From NCBI GenBank assembly GCA_963715745.1, contig OY970271.1:2976001-3040000 (forward strand): a stretch of 64,000 bases of DNA, read 5' to 3'. The position numbers were made by a program, and so were the translations under genes. The notes beneath the pieces are model-generated. The model made no database searches. It saw only the letters and a program-made list of their open reading frames with translations, and had not been told where the DNA came from. The stretch is from CAWGJF01 sp963715745. Lineage in GTDB: Bacteria > Bacteroidota > Ignavibacteria > Ignavibacteriales > Ignavibacteriaceae. Shown here piece after piece: positions 34,344-44,477 of the stretch; position 1 is the first letter of the stretch, and each line of letters starts with the position of its first letter.

Positions 34344-35095
34344 TTTCAAAGAGTGATTTGAAATATTTTGCTTCTCTTATTCAGAAAAAATTCAGACAAA
34401 GCGAAAATAAATTTATAGTTGAAGGAATAAATTCTGTAGAGGAAGGTTTAAAAAGTAATTTTAAATGCGAAGTTATTTTTTATACTAAAGATTTTTCAAA
34501 AGAATACCCGAAAGTCTTTAATAATATTCAATTGTCGAATGTAAGAAAGTTCCTCTTAAAGAATTCCGAATTTTTAAAAATATCAGACACAAAAAATCCA
34601 CAGGGAATTGGGGCAGTATTTCAAATTCCCAAAAGAAATAATTTGTCAAGTATTAATGAGACATTAATAATTTATCTGGATAATATTAATGACCCGGGAA
34701 ATCTCGGAACAATAATCAGAACCTGCGATTGGTTTGGTGTGAATACAATTTTTCTTAGTAAAGGTTGTGCAGAGTATACAAATCCTAAAGTTGTGCGATC
34801 TTCTGCTGGTTCAATATTTCATTTAAATATTTATGATGAAGCTTCAGTAGAAAATTTAATGGAACTGAGAAAAAAGAATTTTAAAATATTTTGTTCTGAT
34901 CTGACTGGAGAAAATATTTACAAATTAGAAAAATCAAAAAAATCTGTACTTATTTTTTCAAATGAAGCACACGGACCATCAGAAGAAATTCTTGAAATTG
35001 CCGACAAAAAAATTTCTATTCCAAAATCAGGAAATGCTGAATCATTAAATGTTGCAATTGCTGCAGGAATAATTCTTTCTCACCTTAAAAAATAA
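34340..35095 (+). CDS. SpoU/TrmH-family RNA 2'-O-ribose methyltransferase
   Basis: A 251-residue SPOUT methyltransferase, probably acting on rRNA or tRNA. The N-terminal substrate-binding domain has KFIVEGINSVEEGLK. The catalytic trefoil-knot domain has motif 1 DNINDPGNLGTIIRTCDWFG, motif 2 IFSNEAHGPSEEIL and motif 3 IPKSGNAESLNVAIAAGI. The exact nucleotide target cannot be told from sequence. It is coupled by ATGA to DUF971 and ended by a strong intrinsic terminator. Confidence 0.9.
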   Translation: MISKSDLKYFASLIQKKFRQSENKFIVEGINSVEEGLKSNFKCEVIFYTKDFSKEYPKVFNNIQLSNVRKFLLKNSEFLKISDTKNPQGIGAVFQIPKRNNLSSINETLIIYLDNINDPGNLGTIIRTCDWFGVNTIFLSKGCAEYTNPKVVRSSAGSIFHLNIYDEASVENLMELRKKNFKIFCSDLTGENIYKLEKSKKSVLIFSNEAHGPSEEILEIADKKISIPKSGNAESLNVAIAAGIILSHLKK

Positions 35096-35118
35096 ATCCC
35101 GCCAAAAGCGGGATTTTT
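35096..35118 (+). terminator. Intrinsic terminator after the SpoU methyltransferase
   Basis: ATCCCGC pairs perfectly with GCGGGAT over a 5-base loop, and the stem runs into a T-run. It starts directly after the stop codon and faces the convergent T9SS gene. Confidence 0.9.
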
Positions 35119-35138
35119 ATTATCAATTTTTTTATTAT

Positions 35139-37760
35139 TTATTTTAACAGTATCATCTTTTTTGTTTCAGAATGCTTTGATGTTTTTAATGTATAGAAAT
35201 ACGTTCCGCTTGCAAGATTTGAAGCATCAAAATTCACTATGTATTCTCCGGAAGGTTTTTCTTCATTTACCAATGTGGATACTTCTCTGCCAAGCGCATC
35301 GTAGATTTTGAGACTTACAAAACCGTACTCATTCAATTGATATTTAATTGTGGTTGATGGATTAAACGGATTAGGGTAATTGTTATACAGAGTAAAACTG
35401 CGTGGATTAATTTCGTCCTCAACTGAAACAACTGCCCTGTCAGAAATGAAGACGCCTCTTCCATAAGTAGCAGCAACAATTTTTGTTGAATAGAAGTCGA
35501 ACTCAAGATCATTCACATAACAGACAGCAGGTAAGTTTTCTGAAAAATTCTGCCAGTTAGTTCCCCTGTTAAAACTTACATAAACACCAAAATCACTTCC
35601 GATATAGACAACATTGTCATTTGTTGGATCAACTAAGATGCTTCTTACGTTAACAAGATCTGAAAGATCACCGGTTGCATCAACAAAAGATTCTCCATTA
35701 TTAGTGCTTCTTGCGATTCTGATTCCATTTGTACCGGATAATGAAACGTATATATCTCTTGTTGAAGAACCAATTAATTTTCCAAATGAAATATCTGTCA
35801 CTCTTTTACTTTGCCAGAATGAAGATGGATTTGTTGGTGAAGTGAAAATGGTATTATCTAAATTTGATATTCTTACAGGTATCGTATTTTGTATCCCAGC
35901 TACAACTCTGTTTTCGGGAGTTGCATTAATAGCATCAATTGCAGCGTTAAAGTTTTGTAATGAAGCCCAGGGCAGTACCCCGTTTTGTGCTCTGTATAAA
36001 ATACTATTAACACCTGATTTAAAGTAAAAATGATTACCATTAAATATTAACTGACCGCCGAAGAAATTTCCATTTGGTAATCCCTGCGTAAATGCACCCC
36101 ACGGTTCGCAAGGACCTGCACTCGAAATATATTGAACACGATTTGCACCCCCTTGATTTCCTGTTACAATTATATTGTAATTAGTCTGATCTTTAAATGC
36201 CACATCAATTCCATCACAACAGGTTAATCCAAACCATTCTAAAAATTCGTTCGGACCTCTCTGTACACCATCATCCTGCGTTGCAATGTAATATCTGAGT
36301 CCATCGTATAAACCTCCGGGTTCCGGACTTACAGAAAGGTTATAAATCTGAGAAATAGAAAGAAAATTATTACCCCAAAAATGAAAAGTTTTACCTCTGT
36401 CAGTTGATTTATATAACCCGCCATCATTTGCAACATAAATAGTTCCCGTTATAGAAACATCGTCAAGAATAAATTGTTGATCCTCGTGGATTTTTCCAAG
36501 GATTCCTCCCGTAGTATCATGATCTGAAGCGCTCCAGCTATTTCCACCATTAGTTGATTTAACTAAAGCCCGCCTATCTGCTCCTGTATATACTGTATTC
36601 CCGTTTATTATATCATCTTCAACAAGAATTGTATTATTGTTATTCATCTGACCAACTATATCTGGTAAGTACGGATCAGTAACCATAACCCAATTGTCTC
36701 CGCCATCGGTACTTTTCCAAATCCCTGCGCATTGGCCATTACTGGTAGCGACATTTGCATAAACTTTCTGGTGATAACCAATTATTGAACTGGTAAGAGT
36801 TATTCTTGCAAGATTTCCTGGTGATCCGGGTAAAATTCTTTGAACATATGAATTTCCTTTATCATTGCTATACCACAATCCACCATTACCGTTTATTCTT
36901 TTTGCAGCAACTATTTTATAATTTTGATCGAAGATAGAACCTATATAAACCACATCAGAATAATTTCCGTTTAACACGAGAGTCCAGTCACTAAGATTTT
37001 CAGATCTGAATAATCCAATATCAGTTGCAATGAAAATAACATCAGGTAATGAATTATTTGCTTTTGGTCTTATTAAAACTTTATTAACAACATTCGGAGT
37101 TACGGTACTGAATACTATTTGCTGCCAGGTATTACCATAATCAGTACTTCGATAAACAAGACCAATACTAGGAGCCCCAATCATTCCGGGACCATTTCCC
37201 TTATTACCTGTACCAATCCAAACCTCACCCGGTAATTTTGGATTTGTTGCAATTGTGCCTACTGATGGATTGGATAAATCATCGAATATATTTGACCAGG
37301 TAACTCCACGATCAGTACTTTTCCACAATCCTCCGCTTGCTGCACCTAAGTACATAATATCAGGGTTTCCCCAATCCTGGCCTAAGCTTATTATTCTTCC
37401 GCTATAATTGTAATCATTTCTTTCTCCTGGTACTGAGCAAGCAGTGACTCCAAATGGTCCAATATTTTCCCACTCGTTAAATTTAATTTTTCCTAGGGCA
37501 TTTGAATTATTTCTTAATCCTTCAAAACTTCCGTGCTCGAGAAGATATTGATAGCGTTCGTTCGCGACTTCTTCAAAAGTTTGCGGATAATAATAGTTCT
37601 GAAATAAATCAGGCTCTTTATGCCCGGTTTCTCTGCGCTCTTCATTTTCATTGCAGGGTTCACATTGCTCATCCTGATTAATAAAAACAAAGGATGCAAT
37701 CGAACCAAATGCAATAATCAGCAAAGCTATCAAAAAAGATTTAAGGTAATTCTTTTTCAT
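35139..37760 (-). CDS. Secreted beta-propeller (BNR/sortilin-like) protein with T9SS sorting domain
   Basis: An 873-residue exported protein. Signal peptide about 1-28. The body is made of repeating units with S-D-G--W or NGG-SW motifs (GLWKSTDRGVTWSN, GLVYRSTDYGNTWQQ, GIWKSTDGGDNWVM, ALVKSTNGGNSWS), typical of BNR/sortilin-type beta-propellers. The last 85 residues are a T9SS type A sorting domain with NYPNPFNPSTTIKYQL and a KMILLK end, so the protein goes to the cell surface or medium. Ribosome-binding site AAGGAG is strong. The ligand is unknown; sialidase activity is not indicated. Confidence 0.88.
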   Translation of the reverse strand: MKKNYLKSFLIALLIIAFGSIASFVFINQDEQCEPCNENEERRETGHKEPDLFQNYYYPQTFEEVANERYQYLLEHGSFEGLRNNSNALGKIKFNEWENIGPFGVTACSVPGERNDYNYSGRIISLGQDWGNPDIMYLGAASGGLWKSTDRGVTWSNIFDDLSNPSVGTIATNPKLPGEVWIGTGNKGNGPGMIGAPSIGLVYRSTDYGNTWQQIVFSTVTPNVVNKVLIRPKANNSLPDVIFIATDIGLFRSENLSDWTLVLNGNYSDVVYIGSIFDQNYKIVAAKRINGNGGLWYSNDKGNSYVQRILPGSPGNLARITLTSSIIGYHQKVYANVATSNGQCAGIWKSTDGGDNWVMVTDPYLPDIVGQMNNNNTILVEDDIINGNTVYTGADRRALVKSTNGGNSWSASDHDTTGGILGKIHEDQQFILDDVSITGTIYVANDGGLYKSTDRGKTFHFWGNNFLSISQIYNLSVSPEPGGLYDGLRYYIATQDDGVQRGPNEFLEWFGLTCCDGIDVAFKDQTNYNIIVTGNQGGANRVQYISSAGPCEPWGAFTQGLPNGNFFGGQLIFNGNHFYFKSGVNSILYRAQNGVLPWASLQNFNAAIDAINATPENRVVAGIQNTIPVRISNLDNTIFTSPTNPSSFWQSKRVTDISFGKLIGSSTRDIYVSLSGTNGIRIARSTNNGESFVDATGDLSDLVNVRSILVDPTNDNVVYIGSDFGVYVSFNRGTNWQNFSENLPAVCYVNDLEFDFYSTKIVAATYGRGVFISDRAVVSVEDEINPRSFTLYNNYPNPFNPSTTIKYQLNEYGFVSLKIYDALGREVSTLVNEEKPSGEYIVNFDASNLASGTYFYTLKTSKHSETKKMILLK

Positions 37761-38075
37761 AATTATCTCCTTACTTTTTATTGTAAAAAAATCCAGGTTA
37801 TAATATTGTTTTGTAATATTGTAAAAAAATCTTCAAGAGTTCATTGATTGCTTTTATCAATAAAGAAAAATGAAATATATCAGAGCCGCCATTAACAACA
37901 TGTAGAAATAGTAGAGTATCATTTTCCCTGTTTGCAAACAATGGTTCATATTTAATTGATGACAAAACTAGTCGATTTGAAGAAGCAAGTATTTCAGAAA
38001 TGTTCCAACTATTATAAGAAATGTTCCAAAGAAGAAATTTCGGCGAGTTTAAGTATGAAGAATGAATAAAGTCAA
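37761..38075. other. Upstream region of the beta-propeller gene
   Basis: A 315-base gap between two minus-strand genes. It contains the 21-base-spaced direct repeat listed separately; the rest is A/T-rich and shows no gene or terminator. Confidence 0.6.
37996..38029 (-). promoter_or_regulatory. 13-base direct repeat spaced 21 bases, candidate activator site
   Basis: AGAAATGTTCCAA occurs at 37996-38008 and again at 38017-38029, starts 21 bases apart, i.e. two helical turns. AraC-type activators commonly bind such phased direct repeats. The site lies about 240 bases upstream of the beta-propeller gene start and 50 bases past the stop of the hybrid kinase that ends in an AraC HTH, which is the obvious candidate binder. 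Confidence 0.45.
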
Positions 38076-40826
38076 TTATTCCTTGTGTTGCTTTTTGTAT
38101 TCGAATGGTGTTGCTCCGTAAAGTTCCTGGAATAATTTAGTGAAGTATGCCTGGCTCCCGAATCCAACCCGATTAGAAATTTCGGCAATGTTTCCTGCAT
38201 CCTGGGTAAGAAGTTCTGCTGCCAATTGCAGCCTGTAGTTTCTGATAAATTCAGTAGTTGATTGATTTGTAACCGATTTTATTTTCCTGTGAAGTTGTGT
38301 CCGGCTCATTCCTATCTCTCTGCATAAAACTACTACGGAAAATTTTTCATTGGAAATATTATTTTTGATAATTGAAATAAGTCTTTCAAGAAAAACTTTT
38401 TGTGATGATGGAACTATGACACTACCTGGCTGGACAAGTGACTGTGCGAGATATTTTTCCCTCATCTGCTGCCGGATTTTTATCAAGTTTCTTACCCGAA
38501 CGGATAGTTCCTTTTCATTAAACGGTTTAATTAGGTAATCATCGGCGCCGGTTTCAAGTCCCTCAAGCTTATCCTCGGTTGCAGCTTTTGCAGTGAGCAG
38601 AATTACCGGAATGTGATTTGTCTTTTCATTAGTCTTTATTTTTTTTGTCAGTTCGTATCCATCCATTTCGGGCATCATTATATCGCTGATAATCACGTCC
38701 GGAATATTTTCTTCAGCAAGTGTATATCCTGTGACACCATTTTCTGCTTCAATCACAGAATAATGATTCTGAAGATTTTCTTTAATCATTTCACGCAAGT
38801 CGGTATTGTCTTCAACAACAAGCACAAGCGTTTTATCATCTGCAGGAATTTCTGTTTTTGTAACTTCGGAAGAATGGAAAATTTCTTTTATTAAATAGTT
38901 CGAATCGGAAATATTTTTTTGCTGAGCTCCAGCTTTAATTATTTCATCATCTTTGAAATGCGATTTTCCAAGAGGGAATTCGAGTCTGAATTCAGTCCAA
39001 CCAGAATTTTCACCTCCTAAAATACGAGGTTTACTTTCAACAAAAATTTTCCCGTGATGAAGTTCAACAAGCTCTTTAGTTAAAGCCAATCCTATTCCTG
39101 AACCTTCATATTTCCTGGTAAGTGATTGATCAACCTGATAAAATCTATCAAACAATTTTGAAAGATCGGATTCTGAAATACCAATACCTGTATCCTTTAT
39201 CTTGATTTGAACTGATGTATTATTTTCTTTGGTGATTTGGATTGAGATTACCCCCCCGGCATCTGTAAACTTGATTGCATTTGAAAGCAGATTGGTAATT
39301 ATTTTCATCATTACTTCAGGATCAAAGTAAAGTTCAATATGATCATCCTCACTAACAAGTTTTAACATAATCTCTTTACTCGCTACAAGAGACTCAAAAG
39401 AAAAAAGCAATCCTCTGATAAAATCAACTATGTTTCCGCTCGTTGTTTTAAGTTCTAGCTTGCCGTAATCTAATCTTGACAGGTCCAGAAGCTGATTAAC
39501 TAATGCGAGCATCCGATTGGCGTTTCGCAAAATAATTTCGGCTTTCTTTCTGGTTTCTGCCCCAGTTGAATTTTCAAGAATCTTTTCAATAGGTCCCATG
39601 ATTAAAGTTAATGGTGTCCGGAACTCATGACTTATAGCAGCAAAAAATCCGTCTCTTGAATTTTTTAAATCTTTCAATTTATTTAATGAATCCGACAAAG
39701 CCCGGTTTATTTTATGCAATTGTTTTGTTCGATCTGATACTTTCTTTTCCAATTCATTACGATAATCGGTTAAAAGTTTAAATGACAGTGAGTTTAATAT
39801 TTCCATAGAAATAGATGGGAGAATATAATCCAAAAGTTTTTGAACGAAGGCAGTATTTGATTTCGGATCCAGCCATATATTAATATTCCCAAAGACCTGA
39901 TTATGAGCTTCAAGTTGACGATTTATTTCTGATGTTCCAAGAATTGGATTCCCGGTTTTTAAATGACGGATAATTTGTTCACCTTCCATTGTGACATCAA
40001 TTTTTATTTCAACAGCTTCAACTTCTTTCAAATCAGTTAGAGATATCACGATAGTATTTAAGGTATCATTAAGGTCTAATTCACCTCTTATGAGTTGACT
40101 GAAGTTATATGCAATTTCAAGCTGTTTCGCCTGAAGCTGAGTTTTTTCCTTGCTTTCTTCAAGCTGATAAAAACGATCATAAAGCAATTCGTAGGCTTCG
40201 TTTAATTCTGCAACTACAGCTTGTTTTGAAGATGGCGAAGAAAAGATATTTTTGACAAACGAAAATCGGCTTTTGGTCTGCGGATAAAAAATATTATAAA
40301 TAACTCCACGATCCGTTTCACGCATTTTAACCTTCGCAGGATTGAGCTTCAGCAGTAAAGGTAATGAAATAAAAAAGCCTTTTGTGATAAGAAAAAATTC
40401 CCTGCAGATTTGATATCCGGGCGGTAGATCCATCGTAACTTCTAAATGTCCTTCTTCTATTTCCTTTGATGATGGGGTAATGCATTTTACATTATGATTT
40501 CCAAATCCTTTTTTCGGATCATTCATCATCCGGTAAATATCTTTAACATCTACAAAAAAACCTGCAAGTACGGCATTAAGATTAATTAATCTTCGCTTAA
40601 TTAACTGTTTTCCCAGACCTATAAAGTATTCATCATCATTCCATATTTCTCTTAAATTTGATAATATCCTACACATAACATCCCATTCTACATATGCATT
40701 TCTCTTCGTCAGATAATCTAAATTATAAGGAATTCCTTTACATAAAATATCAGGAGAAAAATTATTTTCTTTTAAACTCTTTATGAAAATTGGTATTATT
40801 TTACAAGAAACTTCTTTAGCAACCAT
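38076..40826 (-). CDS. Cytosolic hybrid histidine kinase/response regulator with AraC-type HTH output
   Basis: A one-protein two-component system of 916 aa. There is no signal peptide or membrane helix, unlike the classic periplasmic-sensor HTCS proteins. The N-terminal sensory region (1-200) is unassigned; a coiled coil (about 205-235) and a GAF-like region (about 240-345) follow. HisKA has His400 (FFAAISHEFRTPL), then HATPase (DTGIGI and GSGIGLAL), a receiver with Asp in VIISDIMMPEMDGYEL, and a C-terminal AraC HTH (MSRTQLHRKI and FGSQAYFTKLFQELYGATPFEY). It therefore senses an internal signal and binds DNA itself. Confidence 0.9.
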   Translation of the reverse strand: MVAKEVSCKIIPIFIKSLKENNFSPDILCKGIPYNLDYLTKRNAYVEWDVMCRILSNLREIWNDDEYFIGLGKQLIKRRLINLNAVLAGFFVDVKDIYRMMNDPKKGFGNHNVKCITPSSKEIEEGHLEVTMDLPPGYQICREFFLITKGFFISLPLLLKLNPAKVKMRETDRGVIYNIFYPQTKSRFSFVKNIFSSPSSKQAVVAELNEAYELLYDRFYQLEESKEKTQLQAKQLEIAYNFSQLIRGELDLNDTLNTIVISLTDLKEVEAVEIKIDVTMEGEQIIRHLKTGNPILGTSEINRQLEAHNQVFGNINIWLDPKSNTAFVQKLLDYILPSISMEILNSLSFKLLTDYRNELEKKVSDRTKQLHKINRALSDSLNKLKDLKNSRDGFFAAISHEFRTPLTLIMGPIEKILENSTGAETRKKAEIILRNANRMLALVNQLLDLSRLDYGKLELKTTSGNIVDFIRGLLFSFESLVASKEIMLKLVSEDDHIELYFDPEVMMKIITNLLSNAIKFTDAGGVISIQITKENNTSVQIKIKDTGIGISESDLSKLFDRFYQVDQSLTRKYEGSGIGLALTKELVELHHGKIFVESKPRILGGENSGWTEFRLEFPLGKSHFKDDEIIKAGAQQKNISDSNYLIKEIFHSSEVTKTEIPADDKTLVLVVEDNTDLREMIKENLQNHYSVIEAENGVTGYTLAEENIPDVIISDIMMPEMDGYELTKKIKTNEKTNHIPVILLTAKAATEDKLEGLETGADDYLIKPFNEKELSVRVRNLIKIRQQMREKYLAQSLVQPGSVIVPSSQKVFLERLISIIKNNISNEKFSVVVLCREIGMSRTQLHRKIKSVTNQSTTEFIRNYRLQLAAELLTQDAGNIAEISNRVGFGSQAYFTKLFQELYGATPFEYKKQHKE

Positions 40827-40948
40827 ATTATAATAAATAGGAATTATCGATTGTTATTGGTTTTACAAAAGGACTAGTACTTTTGGCATTCAAATAATTA
40901 AAATTAAGATATAATAAATATTGATTATTTAAAACATCAAACTGATAC

Positions 40949-40985
40949 AAAAAAACCCTTGCCAATTTATATCAACAAGGGTTTT
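40949..40985 (-). terminator. Intrinsic terminator of the alpha-amylase gene
   Basis: AAAACCCTTG (40952-40961) pairs perfectly with CAAGGGTTTT (40976-40985); on the minus strand the stem is followed by more T. It sits just past the stop of the alpha-amylase gene. Confidence 0.85.
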
Positions 40986-41007
40986 AAATAATTAATGTTT
41001 GAAAATA

Positions 41008-43866
41008 TTACTTCAAAAAAATCATCTTCTTTGTCTGAACAAAGATACCACTTTCAATTCTGTAAAGATAAATTCCACTGGAAAGGCTGCTTGCATCAAA
41101 ATCTGTTTCGTGAATCCCGGAATTAAGTTCATTATTTATTAATGTTTTTATTTCCCGGCCAAGTACGTCATAAACTTTTAGTTTAACTATTCCGGAATTC
41201 GGAATTCCAAACCTAATTGTTGTTACTGGGTTGAACGGATTTGGATAATTTTGCTCGAGACTATATGTAGTTATCGTTGAATTATTCTCATCAGCAGCAT
41301 CCAGTAAAATTCCAGGTTCGGGAGTTGGAAGTTTTACGTTTGTATAAATATGAAATTCACCAGGCTCAAGATTTCTCGGACCATGCAAATCTGTAATAAA
41401 CAAACTGTCTCCGCTGAAGTAATCATACCACCAGCCAAAATCCGGGAATTGCGGATCGATTGTTCCCTGAACGACACTAAAGTTTCCAATAATATCAACA
41501 TTCATCGTCGAATCAGTGAAAGTTAATCTCTTTAAGGGGGTTGAAAGACTGTATGAATAATTCTTACTGCTGAAAACCGGATAATCTTTTAGTTTTATCA
41601 AAGCCTGCCAGACTTTGTAAAGATTTTTTCTGTTTCCATCGTTATAATAATCCCACCGAACAGGTTTCGGATCTAGTCTGCAAGTTTCATTCATACATGG
41701 CCAGTTAATTGAATAGTCGTAACCAAGTTCTCCGAATTCCCAAATCATTCTGGGTCCCGGAATAGTAAAATAAAATGCACCTGCAAGTTTCATCCGTTGA
41801 ATTGCAATCGGGAAATTTTTCACATTATAATTTCCGTTTGAGTTGCCATATTGAAGATTTTTGAACATCAATCTTTCTTCATCATGACTTTCCATATAAG
41901 AAACCAAATGTAAATCATTCCAGCCACGTGAGATATGTGTCACACCAGTCAGTTCTGATGCGTAACCCATCGTGGCTTCATTATACTGCCCATTCATATT
42001 TCCCCACAGCATCATTCCGTAATTTGAAAGAACAGTTTCTTCAGAATTAACAGCAAAATGTTCAAGGATCATATAAGCGTCAGGAACAACTGACCATATT
42101 GTATCAGCAATTGCTTCAAGAATATTAATCCTCGATTGATCGTATTGACCCCAGAGATTTACATCATTACCACTAAAGAATTGAGTAAATCCTTTTGACA
42201 AATCAAATCTGAAGCCATCAATATTGTATTCATTCAACCAATATCTTAAAACTCTGGTTACATAATATCTAGTTGCCTGACTCTCGTGATTAAAATCATA
42301 TCCAACATTAAACGGATGACGCGGAACCGGATTGAACCAAGGACTGTTTGCGGCTGGTCTGTTATTTTCGCTATCCCAATACATCCTGACTAAAGGACAT
42401 TGACCAAATGCATGGTTCAAAACAACATCAAGAATTATCACCATTCCCATTCCATGAGCCGAATCTATTAAAGCTTTAAATGCATCTTTTGTTCCATAAT
42501 ATTTATCAAGTGCACCATGGAACATTGGATTGTAGCCCCAACTGTTATTTCCTTCAAATTCCATTACCGGCATAAGTTCAATCGCATTAATCCCAAGTTT
42601 CTTTAAATATGTTAATGAGTCCATCAAAGATTGAAAATTCCGGTGATTTTCATCCATAAAATCCCTGATCAACAATTCATAGATGACTAACTTTTCTTCA
42701 GGCGGTTTCTGGAAGTTTATATGCTGCCATTGATAAGGCGTGATGCCAGTTTGAAAAACAGAAACCGGATAATCTGTTTTACCATCAGGGTACGGTTTTA
42801 GATTCGGATATGTATTGGATGGAATGTATTGATCATTCCAGGGATCCAGGATTTTTTCCGAAAATGGATCTCCGATTCGTATTTCACCGTCAACCAGGTA
42901 CTGAAATGCATATTCTGTTCCTGGATTAATTCCATCCAAAGTAATCCACCAATAAACTTCCTGTGATCCAGTAGCATATCGATTTAGAAAATACTGTGTA
43001 CCAACTTTCCAATCATTAAAATCTCCTAATACATAGACAAAATTTTTATCCGGCGCCTGAAGCATTAATGTTACACTTGTTGCACTGTTATAGTTAATGC
43101 CAGGCTCTGCTCCAGCCGGCGGCGCCTGGTTAATTCTATTCGGATTTACAAACAGAACAAAAGAATTAGTATCAGTATCACCTGAAGTATCTATTCCGAT
43201 TGCATCGATGTTTAATTCACCGGGAGAATAATCAGAATAATTAACGAGGAAATTTAAAGTATCATCTGTTGTTTGACTGACTAGCGATCCATCAATAAAC
43301 AATGAAAGATTGGATAGCTGTGTACCGATTTGAACTGCACTAACTGAAATGTTTAAAGATGAATCTTGCTCAAGAAATGCGGGTGATCTGAGCGGATCTC
43401 CAAAATCAACACTAACCTGAGGATTATTTATAACAATGTTTAATCCGGGTTCATAAATTGGTATAAAAATATCTGGTCGCGTTTGTGAATTCCCATCTGA
43501 ACTTCTAAACACAATTGCCAGTTCTAAAATCTGTTCCGAAGGATTTGTAACACTGTAAAATTGCCTTGGAAAACCTATTGTTAATTGATATAGATTTGTA
43601 CCTAACCGTGTTAGTGCAGGTTGATTTGTCTGACCCCAATCCCCTATTACATGCTGCCAGTCACCGAAATTTGTATTAACTCCTGTATGAGCATAAACAG
43701 TTCCGGTATAATTTAATAATTCCTCAGCACCGGGCTGTGTTGCATCAAAAATTACTACAATGCTGTCCGTTTGAGTTGGAAATTCCGGTTGAGTAGTTAC
43801 TATCTGAGAAAGTGAAAATCCGGATAATAGAATAACTATAGTTGGTATAAAAAATTGTCTCATCAT
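41008..43866 (-). CDS. Secreted GH13 alpha-amylase-type glycosidase with T9SS sorting domain
   Basis: A 952-residue secreted glycosidase. After a signal peptide (1-20) come an Ig-like/carbohydrate-associated region and an E-set/CBM48-like domain (about 262-350; VYVLGDFNDWKVG). The GH13 barrel (about 395-780) has conserved regions VILDVVLNHAFG, GFRFDLSKG (nucleophile Asp555), MILEHF (acid/base Glu602) and ESHDEE (Asp662). A T9SS type A domain (about 873-952; YPNPFNPVTTIRFGIP to KMIFLK) follows. It should degrade an alpha-glucan outside the cell; the exact substrate is not readable. It is single-gene with its own terminator. Confidence 0.93.
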   Translation of the reverse strand: MMRQFFIPTIVILLSGFSLSQIVTTQPEFPTQTDSIVVIFDATQPGAEELLNYTGTVYAHTGVNTNFGDWQHVIGDWGQTNQPALTRLGTNLYQLTIGFPRQFYSVTNPSEQILELAIVFRSSDGNSQTRPDIFIPIYEPGLNIVINNPQVSVDFGDPLRSPAFLEQDSSLNISVSAVQIGTQLSNLSLFIDGSLVSQTTDDTLNFLVNYSDYSPGELNIDAIGIDTSGDTDTNSFVLFVNPNRINQAPPAGAEPGINYNSATSVTLMLQAPDKNFVYVLGDFNDWKVGTQYFLNRYATGSQEVYWWITLDGINPGTEYAFQYLVDGEIRIGDPFSEKILDPWNDQYIPSNTYPNLKPYPDGKTDYPVSVFQTGITPYQWQHINFQKPPEEKLVIYELLIRDFMDENHRNFQSLMDSLTYLKKLGINAIELMPVMEFEGNNSWGYNPMFHGALDKYYGTKDAFKALIDSAHGMGMVIILDVVLNHAFGQCPLVRMYWDSENNRPAANSPWFNPVPRHPFNVGYDFNHESQATRYYVTRVLRYWLNEYNIDGFRFDLSKGFTQFFSGNDVNLWGQYDQSRINILEAIADTIWSVVPDAYMILEHFAVNSEETVLSNYGMMLWGNMNGQYNEATMGYASELTGVTHISRGWNDLHLVSYMESHDEERLMFKNLQYGNSNGNYNVKNFPIAIQRMKLAGAFYFTIPGPRMIWEFGELGYDYSINWPCMNETCRLDPKPVRWDYYNDGNRKNLYKVWQALIKLKDYPVFSSKNYSYSLSTPLKRLTFTDSTMNVDIIGNFSVVQGTIDPQFPDFGWWYDYFSGDSLFITDLHGPRNLEPGEFHIYTNVKLPTPEPGILLDAADENNSTITTYSLEQNYPNPFNPVTTIRFGIPNSGIVKLKVYDVLGREIKTLINNELNSGIHETDFDASSLSSGIYLYRIESGIFVQTKKMIFLK

Positions 43867-43878
43867 ATTTCACATATT

Positions 43879-44313
43879 TTATTTGGAATATTTTTTCCCG
43901 GTTATTTGTACAGTTATTTTTCTGTGCCTTGGTCTGTTATCAAAATCAACAAAAATTATTTGCTGCCAGGTTCCAAGCAATAATTCTCCATCTTTAAAAG
44001 GAACATTAAATGAAGCTCCCTGGATTGATGCCCTGACATGTGAATGACCATTTCCATCGTGCCAGGTATTATCGTGTTCATAATTAATTTTTTCAGGCGC
44101 AATCCTTTCAAAAAAAACAGGGTAATCTTTTAACAATCCAGGCTCATATTCAATTGTTGTTATTCCTGCAGTCGAACCTCCTGCAAATATCAATACATTT
44201 CCTTCATAAAAATTTAGTTTAGAAATTATATTTTGAACACCTGAAGTTATGTCCAGGATTTCACAATTTCCTTTTGACTTTACCTCTATAAAATCAGTTT
44301 GTATTTCAATCAT
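43879..44313 (-). CDS. YjbQ-family protein (UPF0047)
   Basis: A 144-residue protein of the YjbQ/UPF0047 family. Key segments are HNTWHDGNGHSHVRASIQGAS and the C-terminal LLLGTWQQIIFVDFDNRPRHRKI, which hold the conserved His and Glu/Asp positions thought to bind metal. Members have a weak thiamin-phosphate-synthase side activity, but the physiological role is unproven. It lies 12 bases before the alpha-amylase gene on the same strand and may be transcribed with it. Confidence 0.88.
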   Translation of the reverse strand: MIEIQTDFIEVKSKGNCEILDITSGVQNIISKLNFYEGNVLIFAGGSTAGITTIEYEPGLLKDYPVFFERIAPEKINYEHDNTWHDGNGHSHVRASIQGASFNVPFKDGELLLGTWQQIIFVDFDNRPRHRKITVQITGKKYSK

Positions 44314-44477
44314 ACAAATGTGAATATAATTATTTTCATTACTTACTAAATTACCAAAATCTATCCTGCAAATAGAACCATAAAAATAAAGATTGCTTTT
44401 GGTTTGAAACTATGGTGGCTTAGCGGTAATTTGACATCTCAAAATTATTGAGATTTGAAAAAACATAGGAAAAATTC

